Below, piece after piece: positions 26,710-35,069 of a stretch of DNA of 64,000 bases. Below the pieces are notes generated by a model that made no database searches, had not been told where the DNA came from, and was given only the letters and a program-made list of their open reading frames with translations. Origin of the DNA: Streptococcus suis (GTDB lineage Bacteria > Bacillota > Bacilli > Lactobacillales > Streptococcaceae); the NCBI RefSeq assembly GCF_002960445.1, contig NZ_POJD01000195.1:1-64000 (forward strand), read 5' to 3'. A program made the translations under genes and the position numbers. The stretch's first letter is position 1. Each line of letters begins with the position of its first letter.

Positions 26710-26718
26710 TGCTATACT
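26710..26718 (+). promoter_or_regulatory. Extended -10 of the unknown gene at 26750
   Basis: TGCTATACT, 31 bp before the chosen ATG. It rules out a longer reading that would start at 26681. Confidence 0.55.
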
Positions 26719-26749
26719 AATAGAAATTACTTTTTTAAGTGAGAAGTCA

Positions 26750-27712
26750 ATGAAAATGAAGAAGAAAAAAATATGGTATGGTCTGGCAGGCATGCTTCTA
26801 CTATCTAGTCTAGCTATTTGGACAAGCTATAAACTCCGACCTGAATGGTTTGATAAAGAAAACATCTATCATAAAGTCTATGATTATGAAGTGATTAAAG
26901 ATCTAAAGCCACAAAAGGCTATTATCAAAGACATCGAGATTGAAATTACCCACAAAGACACTCCACCCCATATCTTGAATCAGGAGGGCTGGAAAGAAGC
27001 CGATAGAGACCATATTAGTAGGTCAAGATACAATAATTATTTCCTAACGGTTAACTTGGATAATGGTGAAACATTAGAGCTACCTATCGAAATCAATGAA
27101 GGTGTTGGACCTGGTTTTAACAACTTCCTCCCCAATCTGCATCTTTACAATAAGCTAAGTCTTCGCTTTCCAGGTATGGTTCTTGAAGAGGAAGATGACA
27201 TAGAAGTCTTAGACCAGCTTCTAATGCTACATACTGGCGATACCTTATTTCAAGCTGATACAAATTTTCTACATTTAGCTCGCTTTAAACTAAAAAATCC
27301 AGAAACAGGTCAATTACAGACCTATTATGAATATTCAAAAGTGGCTGAGACTCCTTCTCATCGAACTCGCTATTTTATCCAAGGTGCAGAAGCAAGTTCA
27401 GAAGAACGTCAAGCATTTTTTGATAACTATAATCCAAATGCTGAGCCTAACTATTGGGACAGAAGGTGGGATTATGATGTAAAGAATGAAATATATCCTG
27501 AAAAACAATCGTATTATTACATGCTATTTTATTCAGATAGATTAACCAATATTCCCCTCAGTATCAGTACTACTGGATCAGAATTCAAGACGACCATTCG
27601 TCATACTTACTTCAAAGAAGAAAACGAAGTTCTTTGGCAATACTCTGAAACCAAGACCTATAACGAAGAAAATAAGAATGAGTATATCAAAGAAATTCTC
27701 AATCAATACTAA
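26750..27712 (+). CDS. Membrane-anchored protein of unknown function
   Basis: 320 residues, not recognised. A short Lys-rich N-terminus (MKMKKKK) is followed by one hydrophobic segment (about 9-26), then a large extracytoplasmic domain without repeats or Cys. The domain is rich in Tyr, Trp and acidic residues (DNYNPNAEPNYWDRRWDYD) and ends in charged helix. The lack of a lipobox suggests an uncleaved signal anchor. The start at 26750 follows the extended -10 at 26710-26718 with only a weak GAGAAG SD. It converges on another unknown lipoprotein gene, sharing a terminator region, so the pair may be an envelope accessory module. Confidence 0.75.
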   Translation: MKMKKKKIWYGLAGMLLLSSLAIWTSYKLRPEWFDKENIYHKVYDYEVIKDLKPQKAIIKDIEIEITHKDTPPHILNQEGWKEADRDHISRSRYNNYFLTVNLDNGETLELPIEINEGVGPGFNNFLPNLHLYNKLSLRFPGMVLEEEDDIEVLDQLLMLHTGDTLFQADTNFLHLARFKLKNPETGQLQTYYEYSKVAETPSHRTRYFIQGAEASSEERQAFFDNYNPNAEPNYWDRRWDYDVKNEIYPEKQSYYYMLFYSDRLTNIPLSISTTGSEFKTTIRHTYFKEENEVLWQYSETKTYNEENKNEYIKEILNQY

Positions 27713-27714
27713 AG

Positions 27715-27752
27715 AAGCCCCACTCAGCACAAATGCTGTTTGGAGCTTTTTC
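27715..27752. terminator. Shared terminator between the two unknown envelope genes
   Basis: Nested hairpin: an inner CAGCA/TGCTG stem and an outer AAGCCCCA / TGGAGCTT pairing with one mismatch, followed by T5 on the plus strand. It lies between convergent stop codons. Confidence 0.65.
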
Positions 27753-27756
27753 TTTA

Positions 27757-28437
27757 TTAAGGATAGAGTTGACTTAGTGGCCTATACAGAAATTCTAAGT
27801 TTACATCATCGATACTGTTGGAATCTTCTTTATTTTCCGAAGCTACTTCATTTAAAATTCGAGAATAATATTCAGGCTCCCTTGCTGTTGTTTCACTTTC
27901 GGGCATGTTCCGAATAATATCTGGTATCTCTTGGGCAATCATTTGAAACATTTTTGCATGATCACCATTTAATGTTTTCTTTAACCCATTTTCCCGATCT
28001 TCAATTTTTTGATTGAGCAAAGTCATATCGGGTTCTTCCCAACGATAGTTTATTTCAATCATAATTTCCGTAACATAATCCGCCTTGAGAGAAATTGTAT
28101 AGTCATCCCAATCTTTAATATACCGCTCCCAGTAAGCATCGATAATAGCTTCCATTTCCTTTTCTGTCGGTGTATAGTAAGGGATAGAATTAAACCATAT
28201 ATTATCAATATCTACATCATCAAGAATATCTTTTTTTATATCTTCCTTTAGATAATTTTTTATGTTACGATCTAGTCGCTCAAAATAAAGCTGTATTGGG
28301 TCCTCTACACCACTCAACTGAGTATTTATGGAAGATTTTGTGCTTGCATCAGACTTTTTCGTTTCTGAAGAGGCTGCACACCCCATCAATAGAAAGAGCG
28401 ATAAAATGAGAACTGTTCGTTTCCAATATTTTTTCAT
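27757..28437 (-). CDS. Lipoprotein of unknown function
   Basis: 226 residues. The signal peptide has a lipobox LLMGC (Cys near 20), so the mature protein should be lipid-anchored on the outer face of the membrane. A Ser/Thr/Lys linker is followed by a highly acidic, helical domain (about 45-200) with DAYWERYIKDWDDYTISLKA and MIEINYRWEE as its best-ordered part. I recognise no family. It sits between pdhD and an unknown membrane-anchored gene and appears monocistronic. Confidence 0.8.
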   Translation of the reverse strand: MKKYWKRTVLILSLFLLMGCAASSETKKSDASTKSSINTQLSGVEDPIQLYFERLDRNIKNYLKEDIKKDILDDVDIDNIWFNSIPYYTPTEKEMEAIIDAYWERYIKDWDDYTISLKADYVTEIMIEINYRWEEPDMTLLNQKIEDRENGLKKTLNGDHAKMFQMIAQEIPDIIRNMPESETTAREPEYYSRILNEVASENKEDSNSIDDVNLEFLYRPLSQLYP

Positions 28438-28510
28438 ATATATTCCTTTGATAGTTTCTTTGACTATTGTATCATACTATCCATAAAATATAAATATCTC
28501 CAAGCACACC

Positions 28511-28540
28511 AAAAAAAGAAAGCCAAACGGCTTTCTTTTT
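28511..28540 (-). terminator. pdhABCD operon terminator
   Basis: AAAGAAAGCC / GGCTTTCTTT stem, 4-5 nt loop, T7 tract on the minus strand after the pdhD stop. Confidence 0.9.
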
Positions 28541-28550
28541 GCTTAGCTGA

Positions 28551-30311
28551 TTATTTACGTTTTGGTGGGTTGTGGATTGCAACACCAAGCACATCAAGGA
28601 AGGCTTCATACATCACTTCTGAGAAGGTTGGGTGACCGTGGATAGATGCTGCCACGTCGTCAACTGTCAACTCAGATTCCATGATAGTTGCTGCTTCGTT
28701 GATCATTTCAGCTGCAACTGGACCGATGATATGAACACCAAGGATTTCGTGGTATTTCTTATCCGCAATCACTTTTACGAAACCATGTGCTTCGTTAGAT
28801 GCAATAGCACGACCATTACCAGTGAAGCTGTTGCGACCGATAAGGATATTTTCTTTACCGTATTTCTCGATAGCCTGGTCTTCTGTCAAACCAACCATAG
28901 CGATTTCTGGGTGTGTGTAAACCGCTGCTGGTGTGAAGTCCAATTTAGCCTTGTGGTGGTTACCGTGGATGGCATTTTCAGCTGCCACTTCACCCATACG
29001 GTAAGCAGCGTGAGCCAACATCTTAGTACCGTTGACATCACCTGGTGCGTAGATACCTGGGATAGATGTTTCTTGGTATTCGTTAACCTTGATACGACCG
29101 CGGTCTAGTTCAAGGTTAAGATTTTCAAGACCAGCCAATTGTGGTACACGACCGATTGAAAGAAGGGCTTTTTCAGAAACGATTTCTGAGCCGTCGTTCA
29201 ACTTGATGGTCAATTGGTTATTAGCTTCAACGATTTCAGATACACCAACTGATGTCAAGAATTTCATACCTTTCTTAGAAAGGACTTTTTGCAATTCTAC
29301 AGACACTTCGCGGTCCATACCTGGAATGATACGGTCTGCCATCTCAACAACTGTTACTTCTGTTCCATATGATGCGTAAACCAAACCAAGTTCCACACCG
29401 ACTACGCCACCACCCATAACAGTGAGTGACTTTGGAATTTCACGCAAGTCAAGGATATCATCAGAAGTCAATACCAACTTAGAATCGATACCTGGAATGT
29501 TGATGCGGGATACTTTCGAACCTGTTGCAAGAACGATGCTACGACCTTTGATGACCTTGTCGCCGATAACAACAGTCTTGTCAGGGTTTACTTGACCAAG
29601 GCCGTTGAAGATGGTTACCTTGTTAGCTTTCAAGAGACCTTGAACGCCACCAGTCAGTGTCTTCACAACCTTGTTCTTGAAGTCAACTGTCTTATCCATA
29701 TCAACGGTGTAGTTTGTTGAAGCAAGGTTGATACCACGCTCAGCAGCAATCTTCAAGCCGTCAAGGATTTCAGCATTTTTGAGGTAAGTCTTCGTTGGGA
29801 TACATCCCTTGTTCAAGCAGGTACCACCAAATTCTGATTTCTCAACGATAGCGATTTTACCGCCCAATTGAGCACCACGAATAGCTGCGTAGTAACCAGC
29901 AGGACCACCACCGACAACAACCATGTCATACTCGTCAGCTGCCAATTCAGCCTTAGGAGCTTGTGGAGCTGCTGCAGGAGCTGCAGGCACTTCCAAACCA
30001 GCCGCTTTCAAGTCAGCAGTTGCTTGAGCAACCTCAGCTGGAGCAGGTGCGCTACCTACTTCAACTGTTTCACCTTCTGCTCCAAGGTAAGCAATGACTT
30101 CTGTTACAGGAACTGTTGCACCGTTACCGTGAACGATTTTCAAGAGAACACCTGACTCTTCCGCTTCCAATTCCATACTTGTCTTATCTGACATCATCTC
30201 CAAGATAACATCGCCTTCGTTGACAAAATCACCTTCTTGTTTTTTCCACTCGATGATTTCGCCTTCTTGCATATCTACACCAAGTTTAGGCATAATAATT
30301 TCAATTGCCAT
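28551..30311 (-). CDS. lpdA: Dihydrolipoamide dehydrogenase (E3) with N-terminal lipoyl domain
   Basis: 586 residues, longer than typical E3 (about 470) because of an N-terminal lipoyl domain (1-83, lipoylated Lys in MMSDKTSMELE) and an Ala/Pro linker. The flavoprotein follows: FAD motif VVVGGGPAGYYAA near 135, redox disulfide GGTCLNKGCIPT near 165, NAD motif GGGVVGVELG and the C-terminal active-site HGHPTFSE. It reoxidises dihydrolipoyl groups of the complex to make NADH. The lipoyl domain is identical over 83 residues to that of the upstream E2, though the codons differ. The ATG lacks a clear SD. Confidence 0.96.
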   Translation of the reverse strand: MAIEIIMPKLGVDMQEGEIIEWKKQEGDFVNEGDVILEMMSDKTSMELEAEESGVLLKIVHGNGATVPVTEVIAYLGAEGETVEVGSAPAPAEVAQATADLKAAGLEVPAAPAAAPQAPKAELAADEYDMVVVGGGPAGYYAAIRGAQLGGKIAIVEKSEFGGTCLNKGCIPTKTYLKNAEILDGLKIAAERGINLASTNYTVDMDKTVDFKNKVVKTLTGGVQGLLKANKVTIFNGLGQVNPDKTVVIGDKVIKGRSIVLATGSKVSRINIPGIDSKLVLTSDDILDLREIPKSLTVMGGGVVGVELGLVYASYGTEVTVVEMADRIIPGMDREVSVELQKVLSKKGMKFLTSVGVSEIVEANNQLTIKLNDGSEIVSEKALLSIGRVPQLAGLENLNLELDRGRIKVNEYQETSIPGIYAPGDVNGTKMLAHAAYRMGEVAAENAIHGNHHKAKLDFTPAAVYTHPEIAMVGLTEDQAIEKYGKENILIGRNSFTGNGRAIASNEAHGFVKVIADKKYHEILGVHIIGPVAAEMINEAATIMESELTVDDVAASIHGHPTFSEVMYEAFLDVLGVAIHNPPKRK

Positions 30312-30456
30312 GATTAAGATACCAAGAGCGAAGAGAAAGCGACTGAAAAATTAGGAAATCGTAGAAAATCCTGATTTTCTAAACGATTTATCTATTTTTC
30401 CGAGCTTTCCGCTCGGGTTCAATTGCTAAAACTCTCTCGCTCTTATTCCCTTTCTT
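30312..30456 (-). repeat. Spacer element before lpdA, homologous to the one before pdhC
   Basis: Minus strand: begins at an SD-like AAAGAAAGGGAA, has AATTGAACCCGAGC with a CCGAGC/GCTCGG hairpin, then a palindromic AGAAAATC-AG-GATTTTCT, and ends CTTGGTATCTTAATC directly before the ATG. Much of it aligns with 31894-32010 upstream of pdhC. Confidence 0.6.
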
Positions 30457-30507
30457 TATTTTCTATTCAGAAATCTAATTCTCTAGTTTAAACCAATGGA
30501 AACCTTA

Positions 30508-31893
30508 TCAGATCAACAATTCTAATGGGTTTTCCAACAAGTTCTTCAAGTCAACCATGAACTTAGCACCATTCATACCATCAACAATACGGTGGTCAAT
30601 GGTCAAGCAGAGTGCCATGATTGGACGGATTTTGATTTCGCCGTCGATAACAACTGGTGTTTGAACAGTTGCTGCAACACCAAGGATGGCTGAGTTTGGT
30701 TGGTTGATGATAGGGTTGAAGGTCTTAGTACCGAACATACCCAAGTTGGTGATAGAGAAGGTAGAACCTGACATTTCTGCACCCTTCAACTTACCAGATT
30801 GAGCCTTCTTGATGACATCTTTTGAAGCCACCACGAAGTCAGACAAGCTCATCTTATCGGCACCATGAACAACTGGCACCACCAAGCCTTCATCCAAACC
30901 TACCGCGATACCGAGATTGACAAACTTGTGCAACTCAATTTCTTGAGCATCGTTGATCAAGGATGCGTTCATGTAGCGGTGTTCTTCTTTCATCAAAGTA
31001 CGAACAACCGCAAGACCGATCAAGTCTGTAAAGGTCACTTTCAAACCAGTCTTGTTCATGATTGGCTCAAGAACCTGCTTACGCAGTGCCATGAGGTTGG
31101 TCATGTCAATATCGTAGTTAAGCGTAAAGGTTGGAGCTGTCAAGTAAGAGTTGACCATACCTTTTGAAATCGCTTTACGCATTGGGCTCATCTTGATGAT
31201 TTCAACGCCTTCTGGCAATTCTTTAGCTGGTTTCTCTTCTGCTTTCGGTGCTGGAGCAGCAGTTTCTACAGCTGCAGGAGCAAGTACTGCAAGAACGTCG
31301 TCCTTAACAATCTTACCATTGACACCTGAACCAGTAAGGGTTGACAAATCAACACCTTGGTCTGCTGCAATACGGGCTGCAAGCGGAGTTGCTTTTGGAG
31401 CTGCTCCCTTGAAGTCTTCAACGTCAGCCTTGTGGACACGGCCATTTGCACCAGTTCCTGGCACAAGTCCTAAGTCAATTCCAAGCTCACGCGCCAATTT
31501 ACGCGCAGCTGGAGTAGCACGAACCTTGCCACCACCTTGTGGTTTGGCAGCCGCTGCAGGAGCAACGATTACTGGTGTACGACCTGCAGGCACTTCTTCG
31601 ATTGCTGCTGCAGGAGCAACTGGAGCAGATGAAGCCCCTGCGTCAACTGTCTCACCTTCAGCACCCAAGTAGGCAATAACTTCGGTAACAGGGACAGTAG
31701 CACCGTTTCCATGAACAATTTTTAATAAGACGCCTGACTCTTCTGCTTCCAGCTCCATGCTGGTCTTGTCAGACATCATTTCCAAGATGACGTCGCCTTC
31801 GTTGACAAAATCGCCCTCTTGTTTTTTCCACTCGATGATTTCACCTTCTTGCATGTCCACACCGAGCTTAGGCATAATGATTTCAATAGCCAT
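30508..31893 (-). CDS. pdhC: Dihydrolipoamide acyltransferase (E2)
   Basis: 461-residue E2 core of a 2-oxoacid dehydrogenase complex. Domain order: lipoyl domain 1-83, Ala/Pro linker, a peripheral-subunit-binding motif (RATPAARKLARELGIDLGLV, about 124-158), a second similar motif (about 168-205), another linker, then the catalytic domain (about 230-461) ending in the active-site DHRIVDGMNG. It transfers the acetyl group from lipoyl-Lys to CoA. Two binding motifs are more than the usual one. It is third in the operon after pdhB, with a 225-bp spacer. The ATG lacks a clear SD. Confidence 0.94.
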   Translation of the reverse strand: MAIEIIMPKLGVDMQEGEIIEWKKQEGDFVNEGDVILEMMSDKTSMELEAEESGVLLKIVHGNGATVPVTEVIAYLGAEGETVDAGASSAPVAPAAAIEEVPAGRTPVIVAPAAAAKPQGGGKVRATPAARKLARELGIDLGLVPGTGANGRVHKADVEDFKGAAPKATPLAARIAADQGVDLSTLTGSGVNGKIVKDDVLAVLAPAAVETAAPAPKAEEKPAKELPEGVEIIKMSPMRKAISKGMVNSYLTAPTFTLNYDIDMTNLMALRKQVLEPIMNKTGLKVTFTDLIGLAVVRTLMKEEHRYMNASLINDAQEIELHKFVNLGIAVGLDEGLVVPVVHGADKMSLSDFVVASKDVIKKAQSGKLKGAEMSGSTFSITNLGMFGTKTFNPIINQPNSAILGVAATVQTPVVIDGEIKIRPIMALCLTIDHRIVDGMNGAKFMVDLKNLLENPLELLI

Positions 31894-32010
31894 TTTTAAG
31901 ATACCAAGTCCGAACAGAAAACGAAGGAGCTTAGGAAATCAAAGAAAATCCTGATTTCTTAACGATTTATCTTTTCTCCTAGTTTTCCGGACGGGATCAA
32001 TTCCTTTCTT
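31894..32010 (-). repeat. Spacer element before pdhC
   Basis: Minus strand: begins AAGAAAGGAATTGATCCCG (32010 downwards), contains AGAAATCAGGATTTTCT and ends CTTGGTATCTTAAAA right before the ATG. It aligns with the spacer upstream of lpdA and shares end motifs with those before uvrA and sufB. Confidence 0.6.
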
Positions 32011-32090
32011 TCAGTTTCTTACATAACCACTAAACCAGACTTATTCACTAAGTCGGCTCAATTCTAGGTTACATTCTTTCAAACAGGGCT

Positions 32091-32108
32091 AGGACGGTTG
32101 CCCGTCCT
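32091..32108 (-). other. Hairpin after pdhB
   Basis: AGGACGG-ttgc-CCGTCCT perfect 7-bp stem 11 nt after the pdhB stop, with no T tract; possibly an mRNA 3'-end stabiliser or processing site inside the operon. Confidence 0.5.
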
Positions 32109-32118
32109 TTCATGATTC

Positions 32119-33114
32119 TTAACCCTTGTTTACTTGCTTATAAATTGCCGCTTTGATTTTCTCTACGTTTGGCAATACTGCGTTTTCAAGAATGTTTGCG
32201 TAAGGAACTGGTACATCGTCTGAAGCGATACGGATGATTGGGGCATCCAAGTAGTCAAAGGCTTCGCTTTCTGTGATGATTGATGCGATTTCACCGATGA
32301 AACCACCTGTTTTGTAAGCATCGTTAACCAAGATAACCTTACCAGTTTTCTTCACAGATTCGATGATCAATTCTTTATCCAATGGGATAAGGGTACGTGG
32401 GTCAACCACTTCTACGCTGATGCCTTCTGCAGCTACTTCTTCAGCCGCTTTCAAGGCACGTTCCAACATACGACCGTATGAAATAATGGTTACATCAGTA
32501 CCTTCACGTTTGATTTCACCCTTACCAAGTGGAATGTAGAAATCTGGGTCTAAGTTAACTTCTTCTTTTTTACCGTAAAGAGCTTTTGGCTCCAAGAAGA
32601 TAACTGGGTTGTTATCAAGGATAGATGATTTCAAAAGACCTTTTGCATCGTTAGCTGTACCAGGTGCGACAACCTTGATACCTGGGATGTGAGTCAACCA
32701 TGCTTCAAGAGATTGTGAGTGCTGTGCTGCAGAACCGATACCAGAACCTGAAGCCACACGGAAGGTTACAGGTGTCTTCAAGCCGCCACCAAACATGTAG
32801 TTAGTTTTGGCAGCTTGGTTAACAATCGCGTCAAGTGCAATTGTCACGAAGTCCATGAAAGTCAAGTCAACGATTGGACGAAGACCGGTTTGAGCCGCAC
32901 CAACCGCAGAACCAGCGATTGCAGCCTCAGAGATAGGCGTGTCGCGAACGCGTTTTGGACCAAATTCGTCCAACATACCAACAGATGTACCGAAGTCACC
33001 GCCGTAGATACCGACGTCTTCACCCATCAAGAATACTTTTTCATCCTTACGCATTTCTTCGCTTTGAGCCAAGTTAATCGCTTCACGCAAGGCCATTACT
33101 TTTGTTTCAGCCAT
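32119..33114 (-). CDS. pdhB: 2-oxoacid dehydrogenase E1 beta subunit
   Basis: 331-residue E1 beta of a thiamine-diphosphate-dependent pyruvate (or acetoin) dehydrogenase. Features: MALREAINLA N-terminus, MGEDVGIYGGDFG, DTPISEAAIAGSAVGAA with the conserved Glu that activates ThDP, and the transketolase C-terminal domain (YGRMLERALKAAEE; DPRTLIPLD). With PdhA it decarboxylates the 2-oxoacid and acylates the lipoyl group. AGGAG precedes the ATG. The substrate is assigned by streptococcal precedent; acetoin cannot be excluded from sequence alone. Confidence 0.93.
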   Translation of the reverse strand: MAETKVMALREAINLAQSEEMRKDEKVFLMGEDVGIYGGDFGTSVGMLDEFGPKRVRDTPISEAAIAGSAVGAAQTGLRPIVDLTFMDFVTIALDAIVNQAAKTNYMFGGGLKTPVTFRVASGSGIGSAAQHSQSLEAWLTHIPGIKVVAPGTANDAKGLLKSSILDNNPVIFLEPKALYGKKEEVNLDPDFYIPLGKGEIKREGTDVTIISYGRMLERALKAAEEVAAEGISVEVVDPRTLIPLDKELIIESVKKTGKVILVNDAYKTGGFIGEIASIITESEAFDYLDAPIIRIASDDVPVPYANILENAVLPNVEKIKAAIYKQVNKG

Positions 33115-33165
33115 TTTAAAATTTCTCCTACTATATCAAAAATTTTCTTCAATCTGGACAGTAGA

Positions 33166-34134
33166 CTAGTCTACAAACACGTCTTCGTAAGCTACTGAGA
33201 TGTCTGGATCTGGGCTTTCTTGTGCGAATTTCACAGATGCTTCTACTTGTTCTGCAACTTGTGCTTCGATGGCATCCAATTCTTCGTCAGTCGCAATCTT
33301 GTTCTCTGTCAAGTATTTGCGGTATTTCTTAAGTGGGTCTTTTGCTTTCCACTCGTTTACTTCTTCTTTTGTACGGTAAACACCTGCATCGGCAGTTGAG
33401 TGACCAAACCAGCGGTATGATTCAACTTCGACCATGGCTGGACCGTTACCTGCACGAACGTATTCGATAACTTCTTGCATTTTCTCATAAACGGCAATCA
33501 CGTCGTTTCCATCTTCCACATAGTGACCTGGCATTCCGTATGCAGCAGCACGTTGGTAGAGGTGAGGAATCTTAGTAGAATAAGAAATGTCAGTTGAAAT
33601 ACCGTAACGGTTGTTAGTGATAAAGAAGATAACTGGCAAATTCCAAACAGCTGCCAAGTTCATTGATTCGTGGAATGAACCTTCGTTTGTCGCTGAGTCA
33701 CCTGAGAAGGCAATAACGATATTATCTGTACCGAGGTATTGTTGAGTAAGGGCCGCACCTACTGCAAGGGCATAACCACCACCTACGATACCGTTTGAAC
33801 CAAAGTTTCCTTTTTCAACGTTAGCCAAGTGCATAGAACCACCACGGCCTTTTGATGTACCTGTTGCTTTACCAGCAAGCTCTGCCATCATACCGTTGAT
33901 ATCAATACCTTTTGCAATAACGTGACCATGACCACGGTGGTGTGAGAAGATGATGTCTTGCTCTGTCAAACCAGCGATTGGTCCAACAGCCGCAGCTTCT
34001 TCACCAACTGAGAAGTGAGTCATACCTTGTACGAAGCCACGACGCACCAATTTGTTCAATTTCATGTCAACATCACGGATTTGTTGCATTTTTAGGAACA
34101 TATCCAAGTGTTGTTCTTTTGAGATAGATACCAT
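33166..34134 (-). CDS. pdhA: 2-oxoacid dehydrogenase E1 alpha subunit
   Basis: 322-residue E1 alpha of the short, AcoA-like type. The ThDP-binding segment GDSATNEGSFHESMNLAAVW followed by NLPVIFFITNN is present (GDS in place of the classic GDG), and RGHGHVIAKG and the phosphorylation-loop region around YRTKEEV are recognisable. The start is ATG 34134, which has GGAGG at good distance; a longer frame from 34197 would begin within the promoter. It is first in the operon pdhA-pdhB-pdhC-lpdA. TTGTGAAATA-type motifs lie in the promoter. Confidence 0.94.
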   Translation of the reverse strand: MVSISKEQHLDMFLKMQQIRDVDMKLNKLVRRGFVQGMTHFSVGEEAAAVGPIAGLTEQDIIFSHHRGHGHVIAKGIDINGMMAELAGKATGTSKGRGGSMHLANVEKGNFGSNGIVGGGYALAVGAALTQQYLGTDNIVIAFSGDSATNEGSFHESMNLAAVWNLPVIFFITNNRYGISTDISYSTKIPHLYQRAAAYGMPGHYVEDGNDVIAVYEKMQEVIEYVRAGNGPAMVEVESYRWFGHSTADAGVYRTKEEVNEWKAKDPLKKYRKYLTENKIATDEELDAIEAQVAEQVEASVKFAQESPDPDISVAYEDVFVD

Positions 34135-34168
34135 AATTTCCTCCAAAGGTTTTTTCTCTTTCTGTACT

Positions 34169-34197
34169 ATGATAGACCAATATTTCACAAATGGCAA
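34169..34197 (-). promoter_or_regulatory. pdhA promoter with Rex-like half-site in the spacer
   Basis: Minus strand: -35 TTGCCA (34192-34197), 17-nt spacer, -10 TATCAT (34169-34174). The spacer holds TTGTGAAATATT, a good match to one half of the Rex operator TTGTGAAATATTTCACAA. Confidence 0.65.
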
Positions 34198-34290
34198 GTA
34201 TTTGAACCGTTTTCTTATTTACTGAAAATTTCGTGAAAACACTGATTTTCCTGCTATTTTTTACTACTGCTTCACTTTTTATTTTTTCAT

Positions 34291-34308
34291 TTGTTTTTTA
34301 TTTCACAA
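34291..34308. promoter_or_regulatory. Second Rex-like site in the pdhA/TRIC intergenic region
   Basis: TTGTTTTTTATTTCACAA keeps the right half and the TTGT...ACAA ends of the Rex consensus (14 of 18 positions). It lies upstream of the pdhA -35 and beside the TRIC promoter. Confidence 0.35.
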
Positions 34309-34323
34309 ACTTTTGGACAGACT

Positions 34324-34351
34324 TGTCAGCCCTTTTTCTTTTTGTTATTAT
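34324..34351 (+). promoter_or_regulatory. Promoter of the TRIC-type channel gene
   Basis: -35 TTGTCA (34324-34329), 16-nt spacer, -10 TATTAT (34346-34351), ahead of GGAGG and the ATG at 34368. Confidence 0.55.
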
Positions 34352-34367
34352 ATAGATGGAGGTGCCT

Positions 34368-35027
34368 ATGGAATTTGATTTATTTCTTATCATTTGCAAC
34401 TATATCGGTACAATCGCTTTCGCTGTTTCAGGTGCTGTCAAGGGATTCAATAAGAAACTAGATATTTTTGGTATCTGTCTACTCAGTATCATCACAGCTG
34501 TGGGCGGCGGGATCATTCGTGATACCATGGCCAATCATATCCCAGCTGCCTTAACAGACCCCAAGGCTATCTACCTTTCTATCGGCGTAGCCATTATCAT
34601 GTATGTGATTGTCATCAATATGAAGCAAGACCAGCCACTGGATAAAAAAATGATTATTTTACTTTCCCAGACCAATCTGGTCTTTGATGCCATCGGACTA
34701 GCCATCTTTGCCCTTATCGGTGCCAATACTGGAGTTGACCTTCAACTAAACGCCATGACAACTGGCATCTTGGCCGCTCTAACAGGTGTTGGTGGCGGTA
34801 TTGCCCGAGATTTACTAGTTAACGAAACGCCCATCGTTCTGAAAGAAGATGTTTATGCTGTGCTAGCCTTCTTTTCTGGCCTTCTCTACCACCTTTGTAT
34901 TGTCGATTGGCAATTACCACAAATTCCCATTTTCATTAGTATTTTTTCCATCAGTCTGATTATTCGACTCTTGGTCATCAAGTATAAGATTAACCTCCCA
35001 AATATGGATAGAAAACGAAAGGTCTGA
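34368..35027 (+). CDS. TRIC/UPF0126-family membrane channel
   Basis: 219-residue membrane protein with about seven hydrophobic segments in two inverted-repeat halves. Each half carries the glycine hallmark of the family: AVGGGIIRD (about 48) and GVGGGIARD (about 140). Bacterial TRIC homologues are trimeric cation channels; substrate and role in streptococci are unknown. The start at 34368 has GGAGG 5 nt upstream; an in-frame ATG four codons earlier overlaps the SD. The stop lies within the downstream terminator stem. Confidence 0.88.
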   Translation: MEFDLFLIICNYIGTIAFAVSGAVKGFNKKLDIFGICLLSIITAVGGGIIRDTMANHIPAALTDPKAIYLSIGVAIIMYVIVINMKQDQPLDKKMIILLSQTNLVFDAIGLAIFALIGANTGVDLQLNAMTTGILAALTGVGGGIARDLLVNETPIVLKEDVYAVLAFFSGLLYHLCIVDWQLPQIPIFISIFSISLIIRLLVIKYKINLPNMDRKRKV

Positions 35028-35045
35028 GTTACTCAACTCAGACCT
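35020..35045. terminator. Bidirectional terminator between TRIC and DUF4353 genes
   Basis: Perfect 11-bp stem AGGTCTGAGTT / AACTCAGACCT with a 4-nt loop and a T tract on the plus strand. It serves the convergent pair. Confidence 0.9.
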
Positions 35046-35069
35046 TTTTCTTATCCTATATTCAGTTTT

